A stretch of 64,000 nt of DNA from Alligator mississippiensis (taxonomy: Eukaryota > Chordata > Crocodylia > Alligatoridae). Every line of letters starts with the position of its first letter. Position 1 is the stretch's first letter. The notes under the pieces were generated by a model, which had not been told where the DNA came from, did no database searches, and was given only the letters and a program-made list of their open reading frames with translations. Positions 58,901-64,000 of the stretch are shown here, one piece after another. The translations under genes and the position numbers were made by a program. Where the stretch lies: NCBI RefSeq assembly GCF_030867095.1, contig NC_081824.1:145419433-145483432 (forward strand). Direction: 5' to 3'.

Positions 58901-61900
58901 CTGAAAAAGGACTTTTTATTGTCCTTGATGCTCAAAGCTAGCTGGAGTTCAGTTGCAGCCTTGGCTTTCCTGGTCTGCTCCCTACAGGACCGGACCAGTG
59001 CAGAATAATCCTCCTTGGAGGTGACTCCCATCCTCCATCCTTTGTAGGCCTTTCTTTTTAGCCTCAGGAGGTCTGCTAGGTCCCTGGAGAGCCAGGGGGG
59101 GCTGCTGTGCCCTCTTGCTGCCTTTCCTCCGAGATGGAATAGACTTAGTTTGTGCATTGAGGATCGCTCCCTTGAGGAGCAACCACTCTTCTTGAACTCC
59201 CCTCTCCCTGCGGTCACAGTCCCTTAGGGCCTCACTGACAAGCCTCCTGAGCTTGTCAAAGTCGGCTTTCCTGAAGTCAAGGACTTGCGTGTTGCTGACT
59301 GACTTGCCAGCTTTTCGGCGGATGGTGAAGGTGATCAGCTCGTGGTCGCTGTCACCCAGCTTCCCATCGATCACTAGGTCGCCGACTAGGTCCTCCCCAG
59401 TAGCCAGCACCAGGTCGAGCAGCGCTTTGCCTCTCGTTGGCCCATAGACTTCTTGAGTCAGGTAGAGGTCATCCACGCACGAGAGGAAGCTCTGCGACTG
59501 CTCAGATTTTGCTGAGCGATCCTCCCACGAGATGTCTGGGTAATTGAAGTCACCCATGACAACCATGGTCCTGGAGCAAGCTGCCTCAGCCAGTTCCTGG
59601 GCAAACTCCTGGTCTAGCTCAGGACTTTGGGTGGGAGGTCTGTAATAGACTCCCACCATTGTGTCCGCTGTGCCGTGTTCCCCACGGATCCGCATTGACG
59701 GAGCTCGCTACATATCTGACTCATTCTGAAATCCTCAGATGCAAAACTTTATATACTGTATTCTTCTGGCAAAAGTGAAGAGTTCTGTCTCCATTGTTGT
59801 CTTGGTACAAGGAACACAATACATTCTCTGTTTTCTGTGAACAATTTGAAATATGGTACCCCCCTCTTTTCAGAATTTGATTTTAGGAGTGAAAAAAATC
59901 ACTGAATTCTTCGAGTTCTCCTTGACAGAGGAAGAACTACAGGCAGTTATGGACAGGAGCAGCTTCCAGGCTATGAAAGAGAACTCCCATAGAACCCATG
60001 GTACCTTCGGAAATATTCTCTTCCGCAAAGGTAAATTACCAAAAAAGAAACTAGTAGTCCTCTACTGGTAGATCATTTCAAGCTTCTCATTGCAGGAAGT
60101 GTACTGGAATTTATTGGATGTAAATATATTTCACTGATGCTCTGTTTAAAACATGTATATCTCAGTATTTTATCAGTGTGTATATCACAACATTTCTTTA
60201 GCTCATTCCTCACTTCAGAGCGGCACCTCCCACAAAGTTCCCCAAAGCTGGACAGTCTTCAATTTGGTAGAGAGTCATTTGTTACATTTTTATTCATATG
60301 TCTTTTCCAACAAATACTGAATTCAGTTTTTATGTACCTTATGTGCAGCCATTCTCTTTCATATACAAGCAATAGGGCTGACAAGGTTTTCTCAGAAAAT
60401 GCTGGGTTTTTTGAGGATTGTTTCAAAATATCTCAGTTTAATGTACTGTCACCAAAATCAACCAGAATTCGGATAGATTCCTACCTATATTCCTGATACA
60501 TGGACCCAAAACCAGAGACCCTGGAAGTGTAAGATCTTGGTTTTAGCCAGGCCTGCTGAGGGGGTTCCAAGAGCGGGGTGCTCTGGGAACTAGCTGCCAC
60601 TCAGTGTAATTGAAATGTTGGTGAATTGTAGCTGTTGTAACTTGGGAAACTGACAATTGTGCATGGATCTAGGAGTTTGGAAAGTGGGGTGCAGAGTCGT
60701 GGTGTATCATCACATATAACACAACACAATTTTTAAAAGAAACTAGAAGCTTCACTAATATGCTAAAGGCCTTAAGCTATATTATTCAGTTTAAGACTGA
60801 AGCAAAAAAAAAAAAAAATCAACAACCCCCCCCCAAACCCTAAGCTTTATTGGAATGTGCATTAATTTTCTATATCATAGATTATATATAAAAACACAAC
60901 AAACCAGTCAAAATTATCAAAAGATGTTGTTTCATTAATCTTGAAGTCATTATAGTTAAATGTGTATTTCTTTCTCAGATCCATAAAACAAAATCAAGCT
61001 TTCTTAAGCATCTTGGCAGTGCCTCCAATGTTTCATTGAAAGCTTTTTCCATACCTGAGCTAATGTTTACCTGAGTAACATTTCCACACGTGGGTTAATG
61101 TTTCTAGCTAGAGTTAAAAACTTTCTTCAGCTGTGTGAAATGGGAGCTACATTACTAAGGGAAGCTAGTAGATAACTGAATTGCAGAAGTGAGGATAGCT
61201 AGAATAATAGGACCATTAATGAACTTTTAAAAGGAAAAAGAACACAGGAGAAAGCGGGGGGGGGGGGGGGGGTGGGACATGTAGTGGTGCTGTTGCATCC
61301 CTTCGCCTCCTTTGATTCCTGGTCCACCTAAAGTTTAAAACCAACTGTCTGGCAGTGGCAGCAGCATTTCTATTCAGGCAGCTTTGAGGGAGTCACTTGA
61401 CTTCATGGCTCATTATAATCTATCTGATTCCTTCTAAACTCTTCAGTCCACAGATGTTAACAACCCTCTCTCCTTTTCTAATAGTTTTGATGTTCCACTA
61501 ATTAAGCTATCCTTTCTTTCATAATTCTGATCTCTGTTAGATGCTCCTGGTAATATAGCTCCTTTTCACAGCCCTGTAGACTGTTTTTGACTCTAGCTAA
61601 AAACATAACCTCATGCGTGGAGAAAACTTTCAGTGAAGCATTGGCTTTGTTTAATTTTATGAATCTGAAAGAGAGAGATACATTTAATTCTAATGATTAC
61701 AGGACTAGTGAAACAACATCTTTTCATTACTTTTTTCTCTATTATGCTTTTATATATAATGCAGCAAATTAATGCACAATCCATGAAATTATATTTGTTT
61801 TTGTTTGGATCTTAAACTGAACAATATAGCTCCAGTCTCCTCGTATATTAGTAAAGCTTCAAGTTGCATTTTAACTGGAGAAAAATATGTGTTGTTTTGT

Positions 61901-62224
61901 ATGTGATGATGCACCATACCATTTGCACCCCTCTTTTCAAAATCCTAGATCTGTCCGTGCAGCCTCTGGCCACCAATTGGACATCCATGGTATAGTTTAG
62001 GCACATCATGGCTGAAATTCTTAAAATAGAACAGTTGCAAATCATGAGGCAGTGATACATCCAGTGTAATGAACTAACTCTGTTTGCTTGAAGGTGCTAT
62101 TAGTGACTGGAAGACCCTTTTTACTGAAGCTCAAAACCAAGAGATGGAGAGAAAATTTGAAGAGTGTTTAGCAGAAACAAAACTGGGAGCCAAGATAATG
62201 TACAAGAAGTACTGCAAACCATGA
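34638..62224 (+). CDS. SULT6B1: Cytosolic sulfotransferase, SULT6B1-like (7 coding exons, 314 aa)
   Basis: This enzyme family transfers the sulfuryl group from PAPS to a hydroxyl or amine on small substrates in the cytosol; the SULT6B1 substrate is not established here (family knowledge). Joining the seven exons gives 945 nt with stop, all junctions GT/AG and in frame. Seen in the protein: the PAPS 5'-phosphosulfate loop YPKSGNNW (64-71), the catalytic His in ATHL (129), the 3'-phosphate segment [13 protein letters not shown] (151-163), [19 protein letters not shown], and the C-terminal RKG with SDW (270-277). A degraded dimer motif K-x3-T starts at 278, with Glu where Val is usual. Length (about 300 aa) and exon layout fit the family. 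The match to mammalian SULT6B1 is from memory; another SULT6 paralogue is the alternative. No stop or frameshift is present. Confidence 0.87.
35135..35389. mobile_element. Palindromic MITE, family A copy 4, with perfect 24-bp hairpin
   Basis: The ends GCCGCATCTACATGAGATGC and (reverse strand) GCCACCTCTACTTGAGATGC are about 20-bp inverted repeats. Inside, arms 35169-35192 and 35201-35224 are perfect 24-bp complements (TTACTGCACAGTCCTTTAGT plus ACTT) around an 8-base loop. The rest repeats CTACTGCACAGTA. Lies in intron 1 of the sulfotransferase. Confidence 0.75.
35965..36428. mobile_element. MITE with GGGCAYRTCCAG ends (464 bp)
   Basis: The left end GGGCATGTCCAGATGAG and the right end (reverse strand GGGCACATCCAGAAAAG) are imperfect inverted repeats. 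Their GGGCAYRTC start resembles the GGGCATGTCTGCATGAG end at 51689, so this may be a subfamily of family A. No coding capacity and no clear duplication. Confidence 0.55.
36860..36980 (+). repeat. CR1/L3 3' end fragment
   Basis: TGAAATGCCATGACCTG and CAGGAGGTTGGACTACATGG resemble the conserved 3' end of old CR1/L3 elements (the GGAGGTTGGACTAGATGA word). The tail is decayed. Confidence 0.55.
37270..37815. repeat. GC-rich foldback (imperfect inverted repeat, arms over 200 bp)
   Basis: The stretch from 37290 (CCATGCTCAGCAGCATGTCC then GGGAGAGTTCCAGAGCTGC and TGCCCTGCTCCAG) recurs in reverse orientation from about 37805 back to 37620 (CCATGCTCAACAACATGTCC, GGGGAGCTCCAGAGTTGC, TGCCCTGCTCCAG). The centre lies near 37520. 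A family X word (CAAAATCTTGGATCTG) follows at 37905. Non-coding; the open frames here reflect the GC content. Confidence 0.7.
37940..38367 (-). mobile_element. 3' LTR of the Gmr1-like element
   Basis: On the minus strand it starts TGTGAATGTGGAAAAGGG right after the polypurine stretch. It contains TATGTAACAGGACACTCTGG and a TATA-like CCCTATAAGTGTGGCAGCC, and probably ends near CAACCCACTTACA at 37940. About 60 bp of the middle recur at 41418-41472 as the 5' LTR remnant. Confidence 0.55.
38380..38730 (-). pseudogene. Gypsy RNase H region, decayed
   Basis: The minus-strand reading gives QTDAS-like and LGAM-like remains near 38690, then [31 protein letters not shown] (the VEKECLAIKWAIE motif) and a TDHAPL-like SQTMPP. 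The order matches Gypsy RNase H directly downstream of reverse transcriptase. Several stops. Confidence 0.65.
38900..39600 (-). pseudogene. Gypsy reverse transcriptase, decayed
   Basis: On the minus strand, across several frames: LVPKPD-like remains near 39450, FRKLNAV-like LLQIKCCIK near 39410, [17 protein letters not shown] and HLMDSV at 39180-39245, then [18 protein letters not shown] where active enzymes have YLDDVV (the catalytic YxDD is changed), and [20 protein letters not shown] (CxLGLxEVxYLGYxVG region). The family role is copying element RNA to DNA. Clearly inactive. Confidence 0.75.
39780..40030 (-). pseudogene. Integrase C-terminal segment (GPY/F-like) upstream of RT
   Basis: The minus-strand frame reads [30 protein letters not shown] and QGPYE (near 39889-39903), then IYHTNLLKP. 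This pattern of GDxVLLLLP, K, WQGPYE and YHVNLLK is the integrase C-terminal region of Gypsy elements. Here it precedes reverse transcriptase with only a short linker ([13 protein letters not shown]). The catalytic DDE core was not found upstream and is probably deleted. Confidence 0.6.
40400..40630 (-). pseudogene. Gypsy protease-like region, decayed
   Basis: Minus-strand residues [20 protein letters not shown] then GVALEQRLN resemble the part of Gmr1-like pol after the aspartic protease active site (V.CIHGD region). The DSG triad itself is not seen. Moderate support, resting mainly on position between gag and integrase. Confidence 0.4.
40930..41417 (-). pseudogene. SCAN-like gag of the Gypsy element
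   Basis: Read on the minus strand: [54 protein letters not shown] and [11 protein letters not shown]. These match, in order, the WATRLAPYLTGEAQ, RIxDLxxRWL and EQFLxxLP blocks of SCAN domains, which are thought to derive from gag of Gmr1-like elements. Stops and frameshifts are present. This is a retroelement gag and not a host zinc-finger gene, because protease, integrase and RT remains follow. Confidence 0.65.
41418..41472 (-). repeat. 5' LTR remnant next to gag
   Basis: The minus-strand sequence TGTAACAGGGTGGTCTGG then GGGCAGCCAGCCC and GGTAGAAGCC aligns with the middle of the 3' LTR near 38250-38302. It abuts gag directly, so most of the LTR end, primer-binding site and leader are missing. 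Confidence 0.5.
41473..42527. other. Unassigned part of intron 1
   Basis: AT-rich, no repeat or exon recognised. Confidence 0.4.
42528..42660 (+). repeat. tRNA-derived SINE fragment
   Basis: GGCTGGTAGTTAGGGCATTT, GGAAGACAGAGATTCTGGAC and CCCAGCACTGTGCTCTAACT resemble a tRNA-like head with A and B boxes, related to the copies at 11665-11800. Confidence 0.45.
43043..43480. repeat. hAT-like left end, GC-rich interior and (TGCC)n
   Basis: CAGAGGTGGGCAAAACATGG is a typical hAT CAGNGGTGGGCAAA terminus. No opposite end is found before the CR1 starting near 43600, so the copy is truncated. A (GCCT)n tetranucleotide run occupies 43345-43370 and a G-run 43428-43443. Confidence 0.5.
43600..46041 (+). 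mobile_element. CR1 LINE, sense, 5' and middle part (split by insertion)
   Basis: This is the plus-strand CR1 with the ORF1 C-terminal part at 43736-44080 ([39 protein letters not shown]), ORF2 start at 44125-44529 ([21 protein letters not shown]) and reverse transcriptase at 45019-45960 ([43 protein letters not shown]). Most of the endonuclease core between about 44465 and 44495 is deleted. Stops and frameshifts occur. At 46041 the element is cut by an antisense CR1 and resumes at 48186. Confidence 0.88.
43736..45960 (+). pseudogene. CR1 ORF1/ORF2 remnants (sense copy)
   Basis: Open segments at 43736-44080, 44125-44529, 45019-45324 and 45364-45897 correspond to ORF1 C-terminus, endonuclease start, the linker ([12 protein letters not shown]) and RT palm/fingers. 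The RT start at 45241 reads [17 protein letters not shown]. Frame changes near 45330 and 45810 break the enzyme; the endonuclease lacks its GDFN catalytic block. Confidence 0.85.
46042..48185 (-). mobile_element. CR1 LINE, antisense, nested inside the sense CR1
   Basis: It begins at its 3' tail with CATAGATTCATAGATTCATA and reads leftward. The minus frames 46135-46917 and 46794-47618 give the RT through to the C-terminus ([46 protein letters not shown]). The frame 47699-48292 gives the linker ([20 protein letters not shown]). It is 5'-truncated near 48185. Its long frames show it is younger than its host. The FADD motif reads FAND, so it is catalytically impaired. Confidence 0.9.
46135..48185 (-). 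pseudogene. CR1 ORF2 3' half (nested antisense copy)
   Basis: Two overlapping long frames (260 and 274 codons) joined by one frameshift near 46800-46917 cover the reverse transcriptase and C-terminal domain, ending [28 protein letters not shown] and [14 protein letters not shown] are intact; the second catalytic Asp block is FANDT instead of FADDT. Confidence 0.85.
48186..48863 (+). mobile_element. 3' part of the split sense CR1
   Basis: It resumes with AGAAAAGGACCTGGGGGTTA ([16 protein letters not shown]), [20 protein letters not shown], and the 3' UTR GGGGTTGGACTAGATGACCT, and ends with the ATGATTCTATGATTC octamer tail at 48863. Together with 43600-46041 this makes about 3.1 kb of CR1. Confidence 0.88.
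49310..49800. repeat. Two old CR1/L3 fragments in opposite orientation
   Basis: At 49310-49410, the minus strand reads [18 protein letters not shown], like the endonuclease YRPP block. At 49490-49700, the plus strand reads [19 protein letters not shown] ([16 protein letters not shown]) and NHVSLI ([13 protein letters not shown] equivalent). Both are strongly diverged. Confidence 0.55.
50060..50202 (+). CDS. SULT6B1: SULT6B1-like coding exon 2
   Basis: It completes Gly68 and runs through [12 protein letters not shown] to [11 protein letters not shown]. Acceptor TTGTTTCAG, donor GTTGAT. 143 nt, ending on a codon boundary (codon 115). It carries the second half of the PAPS-binding loop. Confidence 0.87.
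50667..50927. mobile_element. Non-autonomous hAT (261 bp)
   Basis: The left end CAGGGGCATCGTACTCACAG and the right end (reverse strand CAGGGATGTCAAAGACACAG) are inverted. Flanking octamers CCTTAAAG and CATTAATG agree at 6 of 8. The CAGGGGYGTCNAACTCA start is typical of a widespread amniote hAT group. Confidence 0.7.
51258..51556. repeat. MITE-like element, TGTCTACA ends
   Basis: GGTTTGTCTACACAG on the left and CATGTAGACATACAGTT on the right form a short inverted pair related to family A ends. The interior shares no clear hairpin. Boundaries are approximate. Confidence 0.4.
51688..52043. mobile_element. MITE, family A copy 5
   Basis: The ends GGGCATGTCTGCATGAGATA and CATGTAGATGCTTCC are inverted, with TGT beside both, as at 14992. 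CCACAGTAAAACTTCAGTG and similar words follow the left end. Non-coding. Confidence 0.6.
52198..52287 (+). CDS. SULT6B1: SULT6B1-like coding exon 3
   Basis: Codons 116-145, [18 protein letters not shown] to SKNNAK. It contains the catalytic histidine in ATHL (residue 129). Acceptor CATTACAG, donor GTTCAT; 90 nt, phase 0 at both ends. Confidence 0.87.
52522..52648 (+). CDS. SULT6B1: SULT6B1-like coding exon 4
   Basis: It begins [18 protein letters not shown], the PAPS 3'-phosphate-binding segment (Arg151, Ser159), and runs to [14 protein letters not shown]. Acceptor TCCTTCTAG, donor GTACCA; 127 nt, ends in phase 1. Intron 3 before it is only 234 bp. Confidence 0.88.
52690..52812 (-). repeat. 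Interspersed repeat, family X
   Basis: The minus strand reads GCAGTAGTGTAACTAGGATG, CACCAGCCCTAGGTGCTGAC, then GGATCTAGGATTTTGAAAAG. It lies in intron 4, just after exon 4. The same words occur at 10671-11275, 55316-55380 and 61922-61960. Confidence 0.6.
52952..52990. repeat. (CA)n microsatellite
   Basis: A CA run of about 19 uninterrupted units in intron 4. Confidence 0.95.
53549..53643 (+). CDS. SULT6B1: SULT6B1-like coding exon 5
   Basis: It encodes [16 protein letters not shown] to FITYEELKE, the usual SULT WGSYFDHVxxWWxxK and YEDLKE region. Acceptor TCTTCCAG, donor GTGAGG; 95 nt, ends on a codon boundary (codon 219). Confidence 0.88.
53991..54290. mobile_element. Non-autonomous hAT (300 bp), relative of the 24889 element
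   Basis: The left end AAGTGATTCTCAGCC and the right end GGTTGAGAACCACTG are inverted. Flanking octamers CTGTAGCT and TTCTAGCT agree at 6 of 8. The interior, on the reverse strand, reads CAATTCTTCTGTTGCAAAGA and GAACTCAGAAAAATCAC, matching 24976-25012 of the 3-kb hAT, so it is a deletion derivative of that family. Confidence 0.78.
54340..54420 (+). repeat. CR1/L3 3' end fragment
   Basis: ATGGCCTGTGTTATGCATGG, ACAAGATGATTGAATAG and CCCTCCTGGCTCG follow the conserved 3' end of old CR1/L3 elements (GTCAGACTAGATGATC...GGTCCCTTCTGGC). Confidence 0.6.
55110..55205 (+). repeat. Dispersed repeat, related to family T
   Basis: GGCAGCACCTTAGAGACTAA, ATAGTTCAGAG and GAGCTTTTGTAGGC reproduce a known amniote repeat pattern (CTTAGAGACTAA...GCATAAGCTTTYGTGGGC). 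The relation to the other family T copies is looser. Confidence 0.5.
55316..55380 (+). repeat. Family X left end
   Basis: CCAGTAGCATAACAAGGGGT and AGCCCTAGGTGCTGATTGAG match the minus-strand start of the copy at 52690-52812. The element cannot be followed further and probably leads into the GC-rich array. Confidence 0.5.
55880..56540. repeat. GC-rich array: three copies, the middle one inverted
   Basis: Copy 1 (55925-56160, forward) and copy 3 (56355-56560, forward) share CAGCTTGCTGG or CAAGCTGTGG, CCAGGAGTTGCAG or CCAGAAGTTGCAG, and GGGAACTGGGG words. Copy 2 (56145-56370) carries them in reverse: CACAGTTCCTGGCATAGTGA pairs with TCACTATGCCAGGAACTGGG of copy 1. Near-identical words flank the block in direct orientation (ACAGACGTTCAAAAAGC at 55648, ACAGATGTTCAAAAAAGCAC at 56791). 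The open frames of 100-200 codons here are by-products of GC content and lack domains. Confidence 0.65.
57121..59700 (-). mobile_element. CR1 LINE, antisense, young, 5'-truncated
   Basis: The 3' tail (CATTCATAGATTTCATAGAC) is at the left. The minus strand carries a 448-codon frame (57213-58559) for reverse transcriptase and C-terminus, then 58489-59217 and 58982-59695 for linker and endonuclease. It ends abruptly at about 59700 inside the endonuclease, the usual 5' truncation. Only two frameshifts over 2.5 kb make it one of the youngest elements here. It lies 170 bp upstream of exon 6 of the sulfotransferase. Confidence 0.92.
57213..59695 (-). pseudogene. CR1 ORF2, nearly intact 3' part
   Basis: Minus-strand order: endonuclease remainder with [21 protein letters not shown] and [12 protein letters not shown]; linker [30 protein letters not shown]; then [79 protein letters not shown] and [20 protein letters not shown], ending [13 protein letters not shown]. 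The FADD catalytic motif is intact. Frameshifts near 59100 and 58560 and loss of the 5' end make it a pseudogene. An active protein nicks DNA and reverse-transcribes CR1 RNA. Confidence 0.92.
59874..60030 (+). CDS. SULT6B1: SULT6B1-like coding exon 6
   Basis: Codons 220-271 plus one base: [20 protein letters not shown] to FGNILFRK. Acceptor CTCTTTTCAG, donor GTAAAT; 157 nt. It ends in the RK of the RKG motif that contacts the PAPS phosphate. The acceptor lies only 170 bp from the CR1 insertion. Confidence 0.88.
60031..62093 (+). other. Intron 6
   Basis: 2.06 kb. It contains an A-run followed by a C-run (60805-60836), a 17-base G-run (61256-61272), and a family X scrap on the minus strand at 61922-61960 (TCTAGGATTTTGAAAAGAGG). 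The remainder is unassigned. Confidence 0.7.
62094..62224 (+). CDS. SULT6B1: SULT6B1-like coding exon 7 (stop)
   Basis: It completes Gly272 and reads [18 protein letters not shown] to MYKKYCKP, then TGA at 62222-62224. The acceptor TTTGCTTGAAG has a weak pyrimidine tract. RKG..SDWK replaces the more usual RKGxxGDWK (Gly to Ser at 275), and the dimer motif K-x3-T-V has Glu for Val. Confidence 0.87.
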
Positions 62225-62580
62225 AGATTAAAGCATAATTTCTGACAGAAGTTTCCCACAGGATGAGCTGATTCTGCAGAAATCAAGACAAATTATGTAG
62301 TACTTGATTCCAGCTTTACTACTTGAATGTTTTAAGAATCTAATTTTCTTTTGAGAGAGATCATTTTTTTACCAGCCTTGAATTTTACTATGATTTAGTT
62401 TAATTTTTTCTCTTTAAACAATGACATTGTAATGATCACTTTTAGTACCACAAAGCTGTTAAAGTGCATGATTTGGGGATAAAAACAACTTTTATCACCA
62501 TGCACCATAGATTTTTAAAGTGACACTGCTCATATATAGTAAAGAGTGGGCAACATTTGCTAAAGAAATGCCTTTCATGT
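62225..62580 (+). other. Probable 3' UTR
   Basis: AT-rich sequence after the stop. ATTAAA occurs at 62227, too close to the stop to be a likely main signal. The next AATAAA (63737-63742) lies beyond a repeat. The true cleavage site cannot be fixed. Confidence 0.4.
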
Positions 62581-62588
62581 GGCTACAT

Positions 62589-63057
62589 CAGTAATAAGTA
62601 ACTTTTTAAGGCTGCAGGCTGGATTGACCCAGTTAGGTCAGAGGTGAGCCTGTAGGTGGATGGCAAGGTACTAGGGGGGACAGCCACTGCTGCCCCTTTT
62701 TCCTGTGACTGGCAGGGGAAACATGGGCATCTACCACTTTTCTCTGTTCCACTATGGGGAAAATGTCCACCACCACTGCTTTTCCTCTGTACCCACTACT
62801 GCTTCTTCTCCCCGTGCCTGCTGCTGCTTCCCTCACTATCAGCATAGGGAAAGTGACCACTGCCAGCACAGGAAAGGTGCCTGCCACTGCTACTTTCCTT
62901 GCACCTGCTGCCACTGTTTTTCTCCAGGCCAGGATAGTGAAAGCAAGCTCTGTTGAAGAACTCGCTGCCCAATGCCACTATAGCCCCACATCCACAGAAC
63001 AAATCAATAGACTCTGTAGGCCAGATTTGGCCTGCAGACCATAGGCTGCTAATCCCT
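62589..63057. mobile_element. Possible aged hAT MITE
   Basis: CAGTAATAAGTAACTTTTTA on the left and GGCTGCTAATCCCT on the right (reverse strand AGGGATTAGCAGCC) form a weak inverted pair. Flanks GGCTACAT (62581-62588) and GGCAACAT (63058-63065) agree at 7 of 8. GGCCAGATTTGGCCTGCAGA near the right end is typical of hAT MITE subtermini. The centre is CT-rich. Confidence 0.5.
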
Positions 63058-63065
63058 GGCAACAT

Positions 63066-63550
63066 ACTTTTGAAAGACAGTGTCCAAAAGAGTTGCAACA
63101 CTACATTCTCAAAGCTGTCATTCAGGAATGTCAACAACCAAGCTATTGAAATTAAAAAAATCCTTTTGCTTGGTAAGAATTTAAGTCAGTGTCATTTTAC
63201 TCTCAGCTGAACTGTGAACCTAGAGTCCATCCTCTGTAAAGGGCAGCATATAACTGTGCCAAGGACAACATTAAGGTGACTCAGAGTCCTGCTTCAATCT
63301 TTCTCCAGAAAGGGAAGTTATCCCTGCTAGCTCCTTTACTTTCTTATTCTGAGTCAGCTTCAAAATATTGGCTGGTGTCTTCTGAAGACAGCACAAAGGG
63401 TTGAGCCCACACCGTACTCCTGCCCACCTGCATGTGAAGGAAGGGCAATAGTAGGCCAGTGGCTGCTTTTTCCTATACACCATCTCTGGTAATACTAGAA
63501 ACTTACGAAGAGATGTGAGGGGACTCCTCATATCCCCTTACTTGCAATGA
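63066..63550. other. Unassigned downstream sequence
   Basis: No gene recognised. The opposed short frames near 63271-63531 lack domains. Confidence 0.4.
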
Positions 63551-63960
63551 ACCAGAATTTACACTGTTTGTACAGTGCCCAGCCCAGTAAGGCTTGGACT
63601 AAGTCACAGTCTCTTGACACTACCATAGGAGTAATACTGAGTAAGAAAAGCAAGAATTTCCTTATAATGAAAAGAGTATATTTTCTCTTTCTTCTTATTT
63701 AAATGTGATAGGATGATGTTTGTTCTGTCTTTCTAAAATAAATGTCCCTTTGGCCACAGACAAGGTGAATGTTTGTGCAAGTCATGGGTGATTGAAAAGT
63801 TGAAATAAGAATACAAACGCAATATTATCTGTAATTCTAGCCAGCTATCTGAATTTTTCCCTCTTCTTATTCAGTATTAGTCCTATAGTAGTGTCAGGAG
63901 ACTGTGACTTAGTCCAAGCCCTTCTGGGCTTTGTGCTGTACAAACAGTGTAAATCCTGGT
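63551..63960. repeat. Inverted pair of L3/MIR-type repeat ends (arms about 100 bp)
   Basis: Arm 63551-63650 (TTTACACTGTTTGTACAGTG, GGCTTGGACTAAGTCACAGT, CTCTTGACACTACCATAGGA) is the reverse complement, with about one mismatch in ten, of arm 63861-63960. The GTACAGTGCCCAGC word belongs to a common amniote L3/MIR-type 3' end. The 210-base spacer is AT-rich and includes AATAAA at 63737-63742. Confidence 0.75.
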
Positions 63961-64000
63961 GTAACATAAAGCCAAATACACAAAACCTAATATAAACACA

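Larger units (their letters stand above)
53644..59873 (+). other. Intron 5 (6.2 kb)
   Basis: It holds a hAT MITE (53991-54290), a CR1/L3 end (54340), a family T repeat (55110), a family X tip (55316), a GC-rich inverted repeat array (55880-56540) and a young antisense CR1 (57121-59700). The stretch 54421-55109 is unassigned. Confidence 0.75.

Overview
This window is vertebrate nuclear DNA, most likely from a crocodilian (alligator type), with a turtle as the less likely alternative. I infer this from three things: several CR1 LINE copies with ATAGATTC-type 3' tails, many hAT-type transposons of the kind common in archosaur and turtle genomes, and an antisense Gypsy element whose gag resembles the SCAN-like gag of Gmr1-type elements. 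Nothing looks bacterial, plasmid or phage.

One intact protein-coding gene is visible: a cytosolic sulfotransferase of the SULT6B1 type on the + strand, in seven coding exons (34638-34839, 50060-50202, 52198-52287, 52522-52648, 53549-53643, 59874-60030, 62094-62224). The exons join in frame through GT/AG splice sites into 314 codons. They carry the PAPS-binding loop, the catalytic histidine, the 3'-phosphate-binding segment and the C-terminal RKG region. Most of its 27.6 kb is transposon-filled intron. Intron 1 alone is 15.2 kb and holds an antisense Gypsy element plus a CR1 nested inside another CR1 in the opposite orientation.

Left of the gene (1-34637) I find no host gene. Main landmarks: a 4.4-kb hAT with BED finger, dimerisation domain and perfect 8-bp target duplications (588-4995); an antisense CR1 (6715-10670) into which a 586-bp foldback relative of that hAT jumped (7550-8135); a PIF/Harbinger (HARBI1-like) transposase relic (12087-12660); an antisense non-CR1 LINE relic (17370-18700); another copy of the hAT in inverted orientation (20560-22085); a second hAT family with perfect 8-bp target duplications (24889-27939); GC-rich inverted repeats; and an LTR-like block (32320-33843).

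Two themes recur. One is a family of palindromic MITEs with CATCTACATGAGATGC-type ends, several carrying perfect 22-24 bp hairpins. The other is GC-rich long inverted repeats (7700-7960, 29340-29940, 37270-37815, 55880-56540). I see no novel multi-gene system. The most notable points are the transposon nests, the Gmr1-like domain order (integrase C-terminus before reverse transcriptase), a perfect 25-bp palindrome inside a CR1, and the complete sulfotransferase gene. All identifications come from reading the sequence; no database search was run.
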